From Magicicada septendecula (Eukaryota; Arthropoda; Insecta; Hemiptera; Cicadidae): a stretch of 64,000 nucleotides of DNA. Location of the stretch: NCBI GenBank assembly GCA_034769895.1, contig JAWRYS010000710.1, positions 372,001 to 436,000 on the forward strand, written 5' to 3'. Below are positions 1 through 11,877 of the stretch, piece by piece. The position numbers and the translations under genes were made by a program. The notes beneath the pieces were generated by a model that was not told where the DNA came from, made no database searches, and was given only the letters and a program-made list of their open reading frames with translations. Every line of letters begins with the position of its first letter. Position 1 is the stretch's first letter.

Positions 1-1096
1 CGCATTAATTATTATTGCTGCATCTTCCCTCGTATCAATTGTTTCAGTCGGTGTATTCCTTTCTCCAGTGCAGCGATCATTTCATCCAGCTGAGTGGATA
101 TTGCTTTCACCACATCTGCTTCTGAACTCCACCTGGTACCACAATATCTTTTAAGAATAATTTATACGAAGTCTTTAAGAACACTCAATTTATAAGTGGA
201 ACAGGAAAAGAAGGTGAATAGACGTTCTACTGTCCCAAAAAATGTCACTGCCTGAACATTTACATGAGCTGCTGAACTCGAACCAAGTTAAGTGAATGGT
301 TGTCACAAGGAACAAACATAGTTAGTGGATTCAAAACTAATATTCTCTTTTGAACTCTTGAATGGATACTATGAATTGTTGTTTGATTGCCATACGACAG
401 ATCTCTGCAATCGCTAAGATTCAATCCATCACTCTCAAGTTTACTTGTAATAGATTGTGTGATCCCCTCCGCTGTTTTCACTTTTAAAGAAATAAAATCT
501 ATGAAGTATTAGTATGATGTCATACACGTGAAGTATTATAGATATACCCATAAGACACACAAACCAAAAACAAACCGCACATTCAAGATACTCATCGATG
601 ATCAACACGTTCGCTGCGTCGAACCGGGAAAAATTGCACATACCTAGCCAAAGTAACGTTTTTTTGGAAATAATATATTTGTCTGTATACGAACAGCAAT
701 TAACATTATGTATACAAAGCCAATACTGTATGATTATCAGTTCTCCTTTCCAGCATAACAACTCACTACAAAATCACCACAAATTTATTACCATAATGAA
801 CCGTAATTACGATGCTTCAGCATAAATAGATTAGTACTGTTTATCACACAAGGTTTATGACAACAGAGAAGTTGGCTGGTTATGCTTCTTTTATGAAAGG
901 AATAGTCATATCAAAGAAACAAGTTGTTTGTAGTTTTATAAATTGAAAACAATTTTTTCAAGACTATGCTCACTTTGCCGCCCTCCTTGCTATGCCGCCC
1001 GGGGCGGCTGGCCCCTTGGCCCCCCTTCATACGCCTCTGTGCGACACAATACGTTAGGTTTGTACAGTTCACATAAGTTTCTTTTTGGTAACTACT
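1..1096. other. No gene recognised; AT-rich flank
   Basis: Short overlapping frames on both strands have no recognisable domain or splice structure. A GC-richer patch at about 970-1035, with several GGGGC/GCCCC runs, looks like the end of an unclassified repeat. Nothing else can be supported here. Confidence 0.5.
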
Positions 1097-1277
1097 GTAT
1101 TACTTTTTATAATATTTACTAGAGTACTTTATAATTTATAACAAGTGTGTTACATTGTGTTATAATCGTTTATTTAAGTACTAAATAGGCCTGTAATGCG
1201 AGCGCTGATGTTGCTTACTATAGACCTAAGTCTATGTAGACCTACCTGTGCTTCGTATTAGGTTACTAATTAATGAT
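1097..1277. repeat. Left terminal inverted repeat of Tc1-like element
   Basis: The reverse complement matches 2430-2598 with scattered mismatches. The best stretch is the run from TTTATAATTTATAAC (about 1129) to CTAATTAATGAT (1277). Confidence 0.65.
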
Positions 1278-1863
1278 TTTACTGCATGTTCATAAATAGT
1301 TATGTTATATCTTATAATGTGTATTTTATAATCATTCAAGGAATTTCGTATTCTGTTAAATAACCGTATTTATTTACTTTTGTACGAAAATTGTGTATTA
1401 ATGCTTGTTAGTTTGTTTGTTCCCTTGTAACCATAAAACGGCTGGACCAGTTTTGATGCACGAGATATGAAGTCACTTGTCTTGATTTTAGAAGAGTCAG
1501 CAAAGATATAAAATTTTGGAAAACAAATTGGCGGACGCTACAAACCATATTATGTAAAATTTAGGCAAACTTGTCAGGCTGCGAGTTATTTTTATTAATA
1601 AAGAGCATATTAAAAGATGGTTACAACAAATGCGTTGCGTTCAGTAATGTGTGTTACACTGATTTTCGTAAGTATGTTACAATTGTTGGACTATGTCTTC
1701 ATGTCAATGACCTTTACGTTAGTAATTTATTGTTTAAATTGCACAAGAAGAATCTATACACAACAGGTTATACGAATAATTCGTGCTACAGGTTGCATTA
1801 CGGTAGGCCTACTCAGTACTAATTCATTCTATCGGGTTGACTTCACAGAAGTATTGATGGAAT

Positions 1864-2126
1864 AGGCCAGAGCACAAGACACTCATTTTCTTCGGTTACA
1901 TTATCATCGTATTCACTGAATATTGCCTTATACGCCTCCCCCTATAAATGCAATAATTGACTATTCAGGCCGTCCTCTAGAAAATTTATTCCTTTTTCCT
2001 TAAACCAATTCATACTTTTTTTCCGTATGAGATGTCGTTGGTAATGCTTTGCATTGAAACGAGACATTGCCCATAACAAGAACAGAATTGTTTTTAAGAT
2101 GCGTAAGATGCGGTGTCTCTACACTA
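1864..2126 (-). pseudogene. Tc1-like DDE transposase remnant
   Basis: Read on the minus strand this shows a LKNNSVLVMGNVSF motif. It corresponds to the second-aspartate block (NSVIVMDNASYHS type) of Tc1-like DDE transposases common in insects, with the catalytic D replaced by G. After a frame change at the T-run near 2011-2020 it continues as WFKEKGINFLEDGLNSQL, which matches the W..EKGI segment that follows in this family. A TAG then interrupts it. Only this C-terminal half is recognisable. With the catalytic residue, the frame and the N terminus lost, it cannot be active. Confidence 0.6.
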
Positions 2127-2429
2127 TTGTTCAAATTCTGGATCGTCCGTACCATCACTGTATTCGCAAATTTTTTTTTGGCAGAAAATTGTTAGAAAAG
2201 AAGCTTTCTTAAATTCATATCCTTCAGTCCTATTACGACTACAAGACTAGCTTTTAGTGCAGCTTGAGGTGCTTTGATAATCCTCTCCCTCCACATATTC
2301 GTCTGAAAGACTCCCATTATCAGTAGTGTTAAATTTATTATGCAGGTTATTAGGCCGCCATTCATTGAATACTGATGTAGAAATATCCAGATGTTTCTAC
2401 TGTGCCCACTATGGCCATCATTAGTTATC

Positions 2430-2598
2430 ATCATTAATTAGTTACCTAATACGAAGCACAAGTAGGCCTGCATAGACTTATACCAAGCAACATCAGCGTT
2501 CACATTACAGGCCTACTTAGTACTTAAATAAACGATTATAACGCGATGTAACACATTTGTTATAAATTATAAAGTATTATACAATATAAAGTGCCCTG
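2430..2598. repeat. Right terminal inverted repeat of Tc1-like element
   Basis: This is the partner of 1097-1277 in inverted orientation. The outer limit is uncertain. Confidence 0.65.
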
Positions 2599-2811
2599 AG
2601 ATTGTGTGACAGTTGCGATGAAACAAGACCTTCGCTTTAAACTAAGAAAAAAAAGGGAAACGAAAAAACATGAGTTAAATGAGACTGACATACACTATCT
2701 ATACTACCCCTCTCTCTCTTTTTCTCTTTTGCTCTCTGTCTATCTATCTATTCACCTACTTATCACTTATGTAACTATTTGTATAATTACTCATATTATA
2801 AAGAAACATTT

Positions 2812-3096
2812 GGGTTGAAGGTATTAGAAGTCGCCGCATACCTGTACTGGTTGTAAATCCAGGAAAAGGTTATTTTATGATACTGTTCTCTGACATGTCT
2901 ATTGTTATATAGGCTTGTGGTTTCTCCAAAGGTTATAAATGTAAGTGGCTACCAACAGTGTCTTGAGAGACATTTTCATGCAACCCGATATTTTTATGCA
3001 GAGAATGATGCAAATGATAAGCGAGAAATGTTGTTACTTGTTTCAACAATTGCTTCACTTACTAAAAGCGGCCATAAGTCCTTGTCGTTTTTTTAC
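2812..3096. repeat. Left terminal inverted repeat of Merlin element
   Basis: Its reverse complement aligns along its whole length to 4205-4484. The shared runs include AGGAAAAGGTTATTTTAT, TCTATTGTTATATAGG and TTGCTTCACTTACTAAAAGC. Confidence 0.8.
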
Positions 3097-3275
3097 ATGT
3101 ATGTTTATATCTTTAAATCTATTTAATTTTGTTTAACATTCATTCATCAGCGTTGTTTACATCCGTATCTTACTGAAATCTACGCCTGCAAATCAAACCT
3201 CATAATACAAAATCGTTAATAATTTTCGGTGTTTCATTAAAAAAAAAAGGTATCAGAAAATGTGTTTGTTACTGA

Positions 3276-4052
3276 AATATTCTTCCGTTTTCAAAACAAT
3301 GTGTAAAGTGTGATGGTAATATGTTAACAAATGTAAAAGGACAAATAAACGTCACCTTCAGATGTGGTAGACGGAATTGCAGAGCTACAAAAAACATATA
3401 TGATGACACTTTTTTCGAAATAGCGCGTGTTCCTGCATTATCTGTATTATGTGTGTTAGTCGCTTGTATTTTGAAATATCAAATTTCAGTCATTTCGAAA
3501 GAGATCGACATAAACAGGAAAACTACACAAAAATTAATAAACGAGTTTAGGGAGATCCTTACTGTCTGGCTGATGGATAACAGCTCAAAAATTGACAGCC
3601 TGGGAGATACTGAAATTGATGAAAGTGCGTTCGTTTGAAGGAAGTACAACAGGGGTCGAATAACCAAAACTCGTTGGGTACTTGAGGGAATTGGCAGGAG
3701 AATAAAGAAGTGTATCCTAAAGGTGGTGGACCCACTAAATTGTGTAATTTTAAATAACATGGAACCAGGAACCACTATAGTTGCAGATATGTGGCGCGGG
3801 TACAACTCGCGAGTACCCATACATACCAAAATGTACGGGTATATACTTTTGTCTGTGAACCATTCGCTTAATTTTGTATGTCCTCGCAATTCTGCTGTTC
3901 ACACCCAAACGATCCAGAACTAATGGTCTAAAATTAAGCGTGTTATGCGGAGAAGAGTCAGCAGAATGTCTGTTAGTACATTTCAGACGCATTTATTGAA
4001 TACGTATGGAGAAAACTGTTTTTCTGCAGAAGAATTGTTTAATGATTTTTAG
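3276..4052 (+). pseudogene. Merlin-superfamily (ISXO2-like) DDE transposase, two in-frame stops
   Basis: The frame opens at 3276 and carries a zinc-ribbon pair (CVKC about 3300, then FRCGRRNCRATK about 3360). These are followed by the family's TKNIYDDTFFE and first-acidic IDES motifs (near 3620). The second-D block TTIVADMWRGYN lies near 3775, followed by VNHSLNF and HTQTI. The C terminus is YGENCFSAEELFNDF before TAG at 4050. Two stops break an otherwise continuous frame: TGA at 3636, directly after IDESAFV where the family has G/R, and TAA at 3921, before the conserved W. No in-frame Met precedes the zinc ribbon, so the true start was lost or lies in an upstream exon. Protein length and motif order fit a near-complete Merlin transposase that died recently. 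Confidence 0.85.
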
Positions 4053-4204
4053 CGGCTATTCATTATTTTTACACGCAATTTTTAAATTGAATATACAGTA
4101 ATTTGTAGTCAATAAATTTACCTGAAGTAGAAATAAATTAGAACAAATCTAAAAAATACATAAAATTAAAATATAAAAATAGATGTAAAGATATAAACAT
4201 AGAG

Positions 4205-4484
4205 GTAAAAAACGACAAGGCCTCACTGACCGCTTTTAGTAAGTGAAGCAATTGTTGTTGAAATAAGTATCAGCATTTCTCTGATACATGTATTAGCGGC
4301 CGTGAGCATTCTCTGTATGAAAATGCCTCTCAAGCCACTGGATGTAGCCACTACGTTTATAATCCGTGGAGAAACCCACACACCTATATAACAATAGACG
4401 TGTCAGTGAACAGTATAATAAAATAACCTTTTCCTGGTCTTACAAAAAGTGCAGGTATCCGACGACTTCTAGTACCCTCAGCCC
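4205..4484. repeat. Right terminal inverted repeat of Merlin element
   Basis: This is the inverted partner of 2812-3096 and ends with CCC at 4484. Confidence 0.8.
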
Positions 4485-4764
4485 AAAATATTTTAATATT
4501 GCGTGTATCTCTCTCCCTTTCCTTGCCTGCATATCGCATCATCTAGCTATTATCTCTAACACAAATAGAACTAATATTATAACAATTTTTATATAAAAAT
4601 TTATGCTATCTCACAACCCTCTGTCTCTCTCCTTTCTTCTATCTTTCTCTCTTTTCTCCCCTTTTTATATTTCTTAATAATAAAAATAGAACTCTTATTA
4701 ACAAAAAAATACGTACAGTAGTTTTCTGTGTTTGTCTGTGTATCTGACTCTTTACTCCCATTTA

Positions 4765-4765
<1 letters not shown>

Positions 4766-4852
<87 letters not shown>

Positions 4853-5000
4853 CCCTACTCTCTTAATTACACACTTTTATCATTTTACTCTCTCTCTCTC
4901 TCTCTCTCTCTCCCCCCCTACTCTCTTAATTACACACTTTTATCATTTTACTCTCTCTCTCCTACTCTCTTACTCTCTTAATTACGCACTTTTATCATTT

Positions 5001-5070
<70 letters not shown>

Positions 5071-5085
5071 ATTTACCAATCTCAA
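4766..5085. repeat. (CT)n microsatellite cluster with embedded minisatellite
   Basis: Long CT runs lie at about 4770-4851, 4887-4912 and 5003-5059, with a short TATC run at the end. Between them a unit of about 60 bp, starting CTCTCTTAATTAC and ending TTTTATCATTTTA, occurs three times (about 4857, 4920, 4975). Serine/leucine reading frames across it are artefacts of the repeat. Confidence 0.9.
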
Positions 5086-5109
5086 CCCCAAACAGAACTA
5101 TAGACTATT

Positions 5110-7080
5110 AAGAACTACAGAACTACAAACTAAAATTATACAATTTTGTTAACCGCAAAACTGATACAAATAAATGTTTTATAGCATTACTTCAAAAGAC
5201 TGTATGTATAATGATGAACACTGACCAGAAATATAACTGATTATACTTTTTATATAACTAGTATAAGTTCATAACGATTGACATTACATTTATTATTTCT
5301 GACTGCCAATATGCACAGGAAATTTCTTTAGTAAAAGAAATCGAAGTTACATTATCGCCCGGTGTCAATGCATGTGAGAAAATACTAACATGCCCGTTAA
5401 TTACGTTATTTGATCCGACGAGAAGTGGTCAATCTTTACATAATTCGAAAGGCCAGTACGTGCTACGTTGGCATGCTTCGTAAAACACAATAATTATATT
5501 ACCACGGTTAATAGAATTGGATAGTGAAGTTTAAAAATTGTTGATAAATATTTAGTTAAAATTATGATGTAAAGTTGGCGCGTGAACGAAGGAAAAGAAT
5601 AATTTTCATTCGCCTGGAGTTAGTCACTCTTTCGTACAAACAAATAAGCTTCAACGTAAACTGTGGGATACCCGGGGTTGAAATCTGGCAACGTTGCTGG
5701 AAGCAAAAACGGCGAAAATTCGAAAAAAGTATACATTTCAGACGCTTAATTGTTGGGAAATTGAAAAGACGCCCTATTGTCGTAATTATGAAAAGATGCC
5801 ATAATGACAGCGTTTTGTACAAAAAAAAATATTTGCTTATTTTAAGAGTATATTGAAATATAAAATGCAAAACACAAATAACATAATCACAAGAACACAA
5901 TGTTACAATAAAATTTCAATATACTCTTCGTTTTCGGGTAGACGCCAAAACGTATACATTTTGAAAAGACGCCAAAATGTTAGAAAAATGTATATATATA
6001 TATATATATATATACCTTCATTATTGAAAATAATAAATAAGATTTTTAAACAAGATTTAAAAAAAATGATACTCTATTCAGGAGTGAGATGGTAACAGTA
6101 TTTTTAAGACAATCAGAATGTGGTACAGTATAATATAATTTTAAATAAAACATTTTAATTTTTTGTTAATAATGAAAATTAATATTGTATAAATTGTGTA
6201 TACATAATTTTATGCACAGAAAGAAATTTAAGACATACAAAAAATTATTTTTTGTGATTACAGGTTGTGGAACTAATGAGACAGACTCCACCCAAATTAA
6301 AGACAGACAGAAGGCTTACTGGCTCACAGGTCATTGATGAACAATTACAGGATATACTATCATTCATCATAAGGGATTATGTATATCCTTGGTAATATCA
6401 GGCATATTCACAATATACATGCATTTCTTTTTGTTTTAAATATTACCAATTCCAGGAATAGCAGCAGATGTAAAAACACCCAACAGGCAGTAGAAGATAA
6501 GGGACAAGTAGAAGGAGCGCAATAAGTATCGGGTCCATCAGTAGGTCCTTCAGTAGGCTCCGTCCTGTAGTAATACACTAAGTGGTTCCAGGATGAATGG
6601 ATATGAAGTTTTATATTATTTTATTACTGACCAATAAATCTTACTATGTAATATCAATAATTTTAATTTTGTTCAACTTTAGTTCCGGGCGCCGTCATTA
6701 CAAACAATGAAATTTTACTTACCTTTAGGCCAGAATTCGTTTAAGCGAAACTCAAAGTAGCGGAAAGTGTTATTTGAAATAATGACACTTGGTTGAAATG
6801 TTTACCATATGACATTACCGTTTAATAATATTTTTTAATTACACAACACGTGATCCGTGCGAAATACACACGCTACTATATGCTATGATAGATTGCGCCA
6901 TGAGACGCAATTCCACTATACAAGTTAAAAATCCCCTCAAACATTTCAATAACCCTCCAAAATACATAATATTAAAATGTTGTTAATATATATTATTACA
7001 ATGTTAAACATATATATATTTGTATAAATTTACGTAAAAATGGTCACAACCCAGCACTTGTTAATAGTATCTGATAATTA
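5110..7080. other. No gene recognised; AT-rich
   Basis: This holds an (AT)n run at 5991-6012 and a short direct repeat of a GACGCCAAAA-containing unit near 5940-5980. Open frames on both strands at 5560-5900 lack any family signature. Nothing else is supported. Confidence 0.5.
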
Positions 7081-7201
<121 letters not shown>

Positions 7202-7372
7202 ACAATTATTATGAGCTCATAAAAAGTTAGTTTTGTTATTTTAATGAATTAAATGGTCATTTCTAATTTTGAAGTTATATTATTTGTTGTAATGAAATAT
7301 TAAAATTTGTTGTGGCCAACGGTACTTAGCTGCAACTTTTGTCGAACATCGTACACCTCGAATTCGTTGATT

Positions 7373-7560
7373 CTGGACTGTCACATATCGTCTTCGGGCA
7401 CACGCTCTCTATAGTAGCATCCCCCCTGGATCAGACTTTTGCCAGATTCTTTGGCTGCACTTTTAAAAATCTGGACTGTCACATATCGTCTTCGGGCACA
7501 CGCTCTCTAGTGTAGCATCCCCCTGGATCAGACTTCTGCCAGATTTTTTGGCAGCACTTC
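7373..7560. repeat. 98-bp tandem duplication
   Basis: Two adjacent copies begin CTGGACTGTCACATATCG at 7373 and 7471. Both run through a GGATCAGACTT segment to a GCAGCACTT or GCTGCACTT end, with few differences. There is no coding potential. Confidence 0.9.
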
Positions 7561-8182
7561 GCGAACTACACTTTGTCGATGTTCTAACGAAAAATTGTTT
7601 ACTGTACCACTGTTAATAATACATTTTGGTGGTGTAATACCACCCCCACCCTTAGTGAATACGCCGGCCGGCACGATTCACTGTCTGGACGAGAATGACA
7701 ATGTTTCATAACTGTGTATTGCAGAGGTGGGGCAAAACTACGTCACTGGCTCTTTGTTCGAATGGCCAAGCCCCGTTTGGTTACAAAAGTATGTATTACG
7801 TCTTGCATTCTTTGAGCTGACGTAATCATGGGTTGGTCTTGTTTACCCCGTTATTGTGGCACTGTTTTTTGTCTCATTTGTAATTTTCTATTGAATTCGA
7901 CATAAATCCTGTTAACTTAAATTTGCGTTGTTCACGATTCTCACCAAAACTCTTATAGGGAATACAAAATAAAATTATTATTATTAAAAATTGGTTAGAA
8001 AATAAAATACAATAATTATGTTTTACAATGGAACCATAGGTTTACAAAATTATTATGGTACCAGAATTGTACCGTCACAAATGCCTGAATTAGAGGTGCA
8101 AGGGAAACACGGTCTCTTCTGATGGTGTATAAAGCATTTTGCCCCTCGAAAAAAAAAAGATAATTTTCTAGTAACAAAATAT

Positions 8183-9011
8183 AAAAATCGGTATGTAGAA
8201 CCATACATGACTTCCATGTTGTAAGATTTATGTTTAAAATAATTTACTTGAATTCAGTTCGGTAATTTCTAAAAAAATATCGCCCACCCTCAAACTAATT
8301 TCACTATTTATAGATATTTTTGTTATTATGGGATAGTCGTTTAATATAATGTTATTTTCAGTCACTTTGTCCATAAAAATTTGGTAGGCTTACTTTATTC
8401 TTATAAAGAAACTGAACTACGCAGATAATCATCCCTCCTTCGAAGCGCTTTGAAGTCACTCATGGACCCTGAGTATCTTGCAGAGGGTTCATTCCCTAAA
8501 GACGAAAAGTCTGTCTATAACTGTCCTCTGTAAGCACGTGCAGTTACACTGCCCAGCGATCCACAGGAAGCAAATCACTATCCATGCTCGACATTTTTTG
8601 GCTTGCACGCGTTGTGTTGGTGTAGGTTTCGGCACTTTCCATTTAAAAAGCGTGCAAATGTAAGAAAATGAACATGAGTGAGGCCAGAAATAACGTGAAT
8701 TGTGTGTGTGTGCGCACGCGCGCACGTTGCGTGCGTGCGTCCGTGCATGTGTGTGTGTGTGTGTGTGTGGTGTGTGTGGTGTGTGTGTGTGTGTGTGTGA
8801 ATGCCAGCCTTTGTATTGCGGTAATCATAATAATAAATGTAACATAAACATTACATGATTGAGATATGCTTGCCTGCCATGAACGATATTTTCTCTCATA
8901 CATGATTAAATTAAAATGAAAAAATATAGAATTTGTTAAAGTTAAATGAAATGTTTCCATAGAAACTACTTCTCTGTTGTCAATAACGTAGTACACATGT
9001 AAAACTTAATA
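8183..9011. repeat. Dispersed repeat family R, left part of copy A
   Basis: It starts with an AATCGGTATG...ACTTCCATG 5' end and is colinear with 25117-25890, including a (GT)n tract (about 8700-8798 here, 25643-25688 there). It stops at 9011, exactly where the Helitron pair begins. The sequence after 21289 resumes with the same family, so the Helitrons landed inside this copy. Confidence 0.75.
8700..8798. repeat. (GT)n microsatellite inside repeat R
   Basis: An interrupted GT/GC run, placed at the homologous position to the GT run at 25643-25688. Confidence 0.9.
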
Positions 9012-9068
9012 TCAGGGTGACCGAGCTTTGCTCAGTTTTCACATCTTTATATATAAAAATTCAGTGTA

Positions 9069-9720
9069 CGTCTGCACATGTTCTTAAAACTTTTGAACCA
9101 CTTATCCGATAGAGCTCATATTCGCACCATATTAGGTTCAGAGTAAGGTTTACATGTGCTGAGTGTGAGGTTGGCCCGAAGGGGGGGGGGTAAAAATTGG
9201 AAAAATGAAAATACCGCATATGGGGTATAAATTAAAGGGAATTTCCATTCAAGTAACAATTTTACATGCATGTATGCCCTATTGAAAATTTTTGGGGCGG
9301 TTGGGGTGTCAGTTTGGCCAAGGGGGGTAAAAATTGGAAAAATGCAAATACAGCATATGGGGTATTGAATTAAAGGAATTTCGATGGAAGTAACAATTTT
9401 ACATGCATGTATGCACTATTGAAAATTTTTGGGCCCTTGGGCTTAATAAATGGGCAGTTGTGTACATCTGCACATGTTTTTAAAACTTTTGAACCACTTA
9501 TCCGATAGAGCTCATATTCGCACCATATGTTCGTTAGGTTCAGAGTAAGGTTTACATGTGCCGAGTGTGAGGTTGGCCCGAAGGGGGGGTAAAATTGGAA
9601 AAAATGAAAATACAGCATATGGGGTATCGAATTAAAGGGAATTTCGATGGAAGTAACAATTTTACATGCATGTATGCACTATTGAAAATTTTTGGGCCCT
9701 TGGGCTTAATGAATGGGCAG
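9069..9720. repeat. Internal duplication in Helitron H1
   Basis: A block of about 390 bp starting GTCTGCACATGTTYTTAAAAC (near 9070 and 9467) occurs twice. Within each, a G-run segment, a GCATATGGGGTAT segment and a TTTTACATGCATGTATG segment recur. The first copy also contains an extra internal repeat of the last two (9230-9430). Confidence 0.8.
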
Positions 9721-10084
9721 TTTGAGGGGGGTTGTCAAAAATGGAAAATATGAAAAACGGCAGGACCGATTTCAACCAACTTGCCAGAAATATTTTATGC
9801 AACGGGAGAAGCAACAATAGGATAGGTGTTTTGGTCCACGTTGGGAGGTGGGGTGAAAAACACAGTGATTAAAAAACACAGTGGTAAATATAATACTGTA
9901 TTTACATTTTGTTTAGTGGTGAATATAATACTCTATTTACATTTTGTTTAGGAATGTGCTGCAAACAACAAATCAATTAAAGGAAATTCAATATAACAAC
10001 AATGCTACGTGATGTATTTATAAAATTGTTACAATTAAAACGTTTTATTTTCATATATACATTTGTCAAATTTGTGATAGAAAA

Positions 10085-10671
10085 ATGCCAAGAAGAGGGC
10101 GAGCAAACATCGGTCGAAAATCACAACATGCTCAAAACGAGCAGGCGCGACGACAAAGAAGAACGGAGGAACAACATTCACAGGAGAATGAAAATATTAG
10201 GAATTTAAATGTACGTTCACGCGCGCAAGAAAGTGGAGAGCAGCGCAGTCAACGTTTAGAAGCAGACAGATTATGACACAGCCAGGCACGTCAACGTTTA
10301 ACTATTGAAACAGAGGCCTTCATCTATTAGCAGAACGACAACGAATTCAAGTATGACGGGCATTAATAGCAGCATCATTTAACCGCCTTGCATTTGAATA
10401 TGATCTAGAAATTGAGTACTCATCACATTCAAAAATAATTATTGGAGATATGAATAAAGTATGTCAATTTTGTCATGCATTAAAATTTAAAAATGAAACT
10501 CCTGGAATGTGTTGCGCTGCCAGAAAAGTTGTTTTACCAGAATTGCATCCACCGCCTGAACCATTAAATTCATTACTAATAGGTGATACTGCCGATTCCA
10601 AATTGTTTCTACGAAAAATACGAAAATTCAATTCTTGCTTCCAAATGACATCACATTATATTTTTATATAA
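10085..10671 (+). pseudogene. Helitron protein N-terminal fragment (in H1)
   Basis: The start MPRRGRANIGRKS, followed by an Arg/Gln/Glu-rich stretch (10085-10276), is the usual N terminus of animal Helitron proteins. After a stop and a frame change, 10450-10671 carries the zinc-finger segment CQFCHALKFKNETPGMCC, then LPELHPPPEPLNSLL and RKIRKFNSCFQMTS, all standard for the region just before the Rep domain. The sequence ends abruptly there, with Rep and helicase deleted. This residue identifies H1 as an internal-deletion derivative of an autonomous Helitron. It encodes no catalytic domain. Confidence 0.8.
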
Positions 10672-11140
10672 AATCATTTATATTATTACTCAATTAATAT
10701 AAAAATACATGAAATAAATTTATTAATTTAAAGACAAAATGTTGTTTCTGTTAATAATAATGCTCCATGTATTTATCACTATGCTGCTTATAATATTCAT
10801 CTGTCACATGAAAACGTCCATCATCAGCCACCATCAACTTGCCCGAAGCCAAACATTCATCAATAACTGCCAATTTAGATAACATTTGACGACAGTTATA
10901 CTTCTACTAATTATTATTAAATTAAAAAATAAATATCTACATCATTTTTTTTGGCCTCAGCAAAATGAAAAAAAAAATTTAGAGGCAGGACAAAGTCTGC
11001 TGGGTCATCTAGTTTATTTATAAATATACAGATTTAAAAAAAAACATTATTTATTATTAATTATTTATTTATTTTTATTAATTATTTATTTTTGATATTT
11101 ATTTTCATATATAAACATATCGATACTACGCCGTTTGCGT

Positions 11141-11877
11141 TTATCGACGGTTTCTGTTATTGGAATCACAATTATTTAATACTTCTTTCCATACAACGAT
11201 TCTTGTATGGCGAGGATTTTCTGGCCTTTTGACTCTGGAAAATGCTACATACAACATGCCGTGCATAAACACAGGAATTGATAAGTAAATTCCCACCACT
11301 TCAAATGTTTTACCTTGAGCCTTGTGAATAGTAATAGCAAAAGCTGCTCTGACGGGAAATTGATGCCTTTGCATAGTGTACCCAAGCTGACTTTTGCTGG
11401 AATCTATTGTAATCCTTGGAATATGAACTTCTCGGCCTGAATATTCACCCGTGATAATCTTGACTTTAATAATGTTATTACATAATTCAGTCACGACCAA
11501 TCTCGTTCCATTGCACAGCCCTTCAGAGACATCCAAGTTTCGTAAAAGCATTATTATTGTATTTTTTTTAAGCTTTAATTCGTGTGGTGGTAAGTCAGCC
11601 ATCTCAACAGAATTTAGAAATTCAGAAGTGAATTGAAGAGCTCCTGGTTGATCTTTAACAGAATCGTAGCTTTTATATACTTTATAATATTCTCCAGGAA
11701 GCTTTTTAATATTTCGTCGTTAATTTTATTTACGTCTTTATTCAAAGGCGCTAATATAGTTCTGTCTTTCATATCTTCGTATCTGTTGTTTGCCAAACAA
11801 TCACCAAATACTTCATCAGTAAGATTCCCGTTAGACAGAATATGACTACCACTTACCTCAGAGAATGCAAAAAACAC
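11141..11877 (-). pseudogene. Helitron Pif1-like helicase C-terminal fragment (in H2a)
   Basis: On the minus strand, 11877-11614 reads as the Pif1 region with NNRYEDMKDRTILAPLN (helicase motif with LAPxN) and CLANN. A frameshift near 11640 switches to the frame of 11602-11141, which contains LPPHELKLK, IIMLLRNLDVSEGLCNGTR and the motif V/VI block FAITIHKAQGKTFE...LYVAFSRVKR. These are Pif1-family helicase motifs of Helitrons. There is no Walker A region, so this is a remnant. Nearly the same fragment, with a different missing piece, lies in the sister Helitron at 18881-19316. Confidence 0.88.

Larger units (their letters stand above)
1097..2598 (-). mobile_element. Tc1/mariner-like DNA transposon with long inverted termini
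   Basis: The segment is bounded by inverted repeats of about 170-180 bp (1097-1277 and 2430-2598). They share, in opposite orientation, long runs around 1185-1240 and 2465-2520. Between them the minus strand carries a decayed DDE transposase remnant (1864-2126). The outermost bases are less similar, so the ends are approximate and no TA target duplication is claimed. The long terminal inverted repeats are seen directly. The superfamily is inferred from the transposase motif. Confidence 0.6.
2812..4484 (+). mobile_element. Merlin (IS1016-type) DNA transposon with about 280-bp inverted termini
   Basis: The element starts GGG at 2812 and ends CCC at 4484. The terminal 285 bp (2812-3096) and 280 bp (4205-4484) are inverted copies with moderate divergence. 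Flanking 9-mers GAAACATTT (2803-2811) and AAAATATTT (4485-4493) agree at 7 of 9 positions, as expected for an old 8-9 bp Merlin target duplication. The interior encodes a degraded Merlin transposase (3276-4052). Typical Merlin termini are far shorter, so these are unusually long. Confidence 0.8.
9044..11012 (+). mobile_element. Helitron H1 (plus strand), 1969 bp, nested in H2a
   Basis: It begins TCTTTATATATAAAAATTC (9044), a classical Helitron 5' end. It ends with a GCAGGAC-AAA-GTCTGC hairpin, 12 nt and CTAG (11009-11012). The insertion lies between A9043 and T11013. Excising it joins CACA to TTTATTTATAAATATACAG, exactly the uninterrupted sequence in the sister Helitron near 18750. It carries a subterminal duplication and an N-terminal Helitron protein fragment, so it is non-autonomous. 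Confidence 0.92.

Noticed and set aside
4728-5111. 127-codon Ser/Leu open frame
   Set aside because: It is a translation of the CT microsatellite. The same holds for 7040-7222.
8643-8996. Thr/His-rich open frames at the GT tracts (also 25431-25806)
   Set aside because: They are microsatellite translations within repeat R with no conserved flanking codons.
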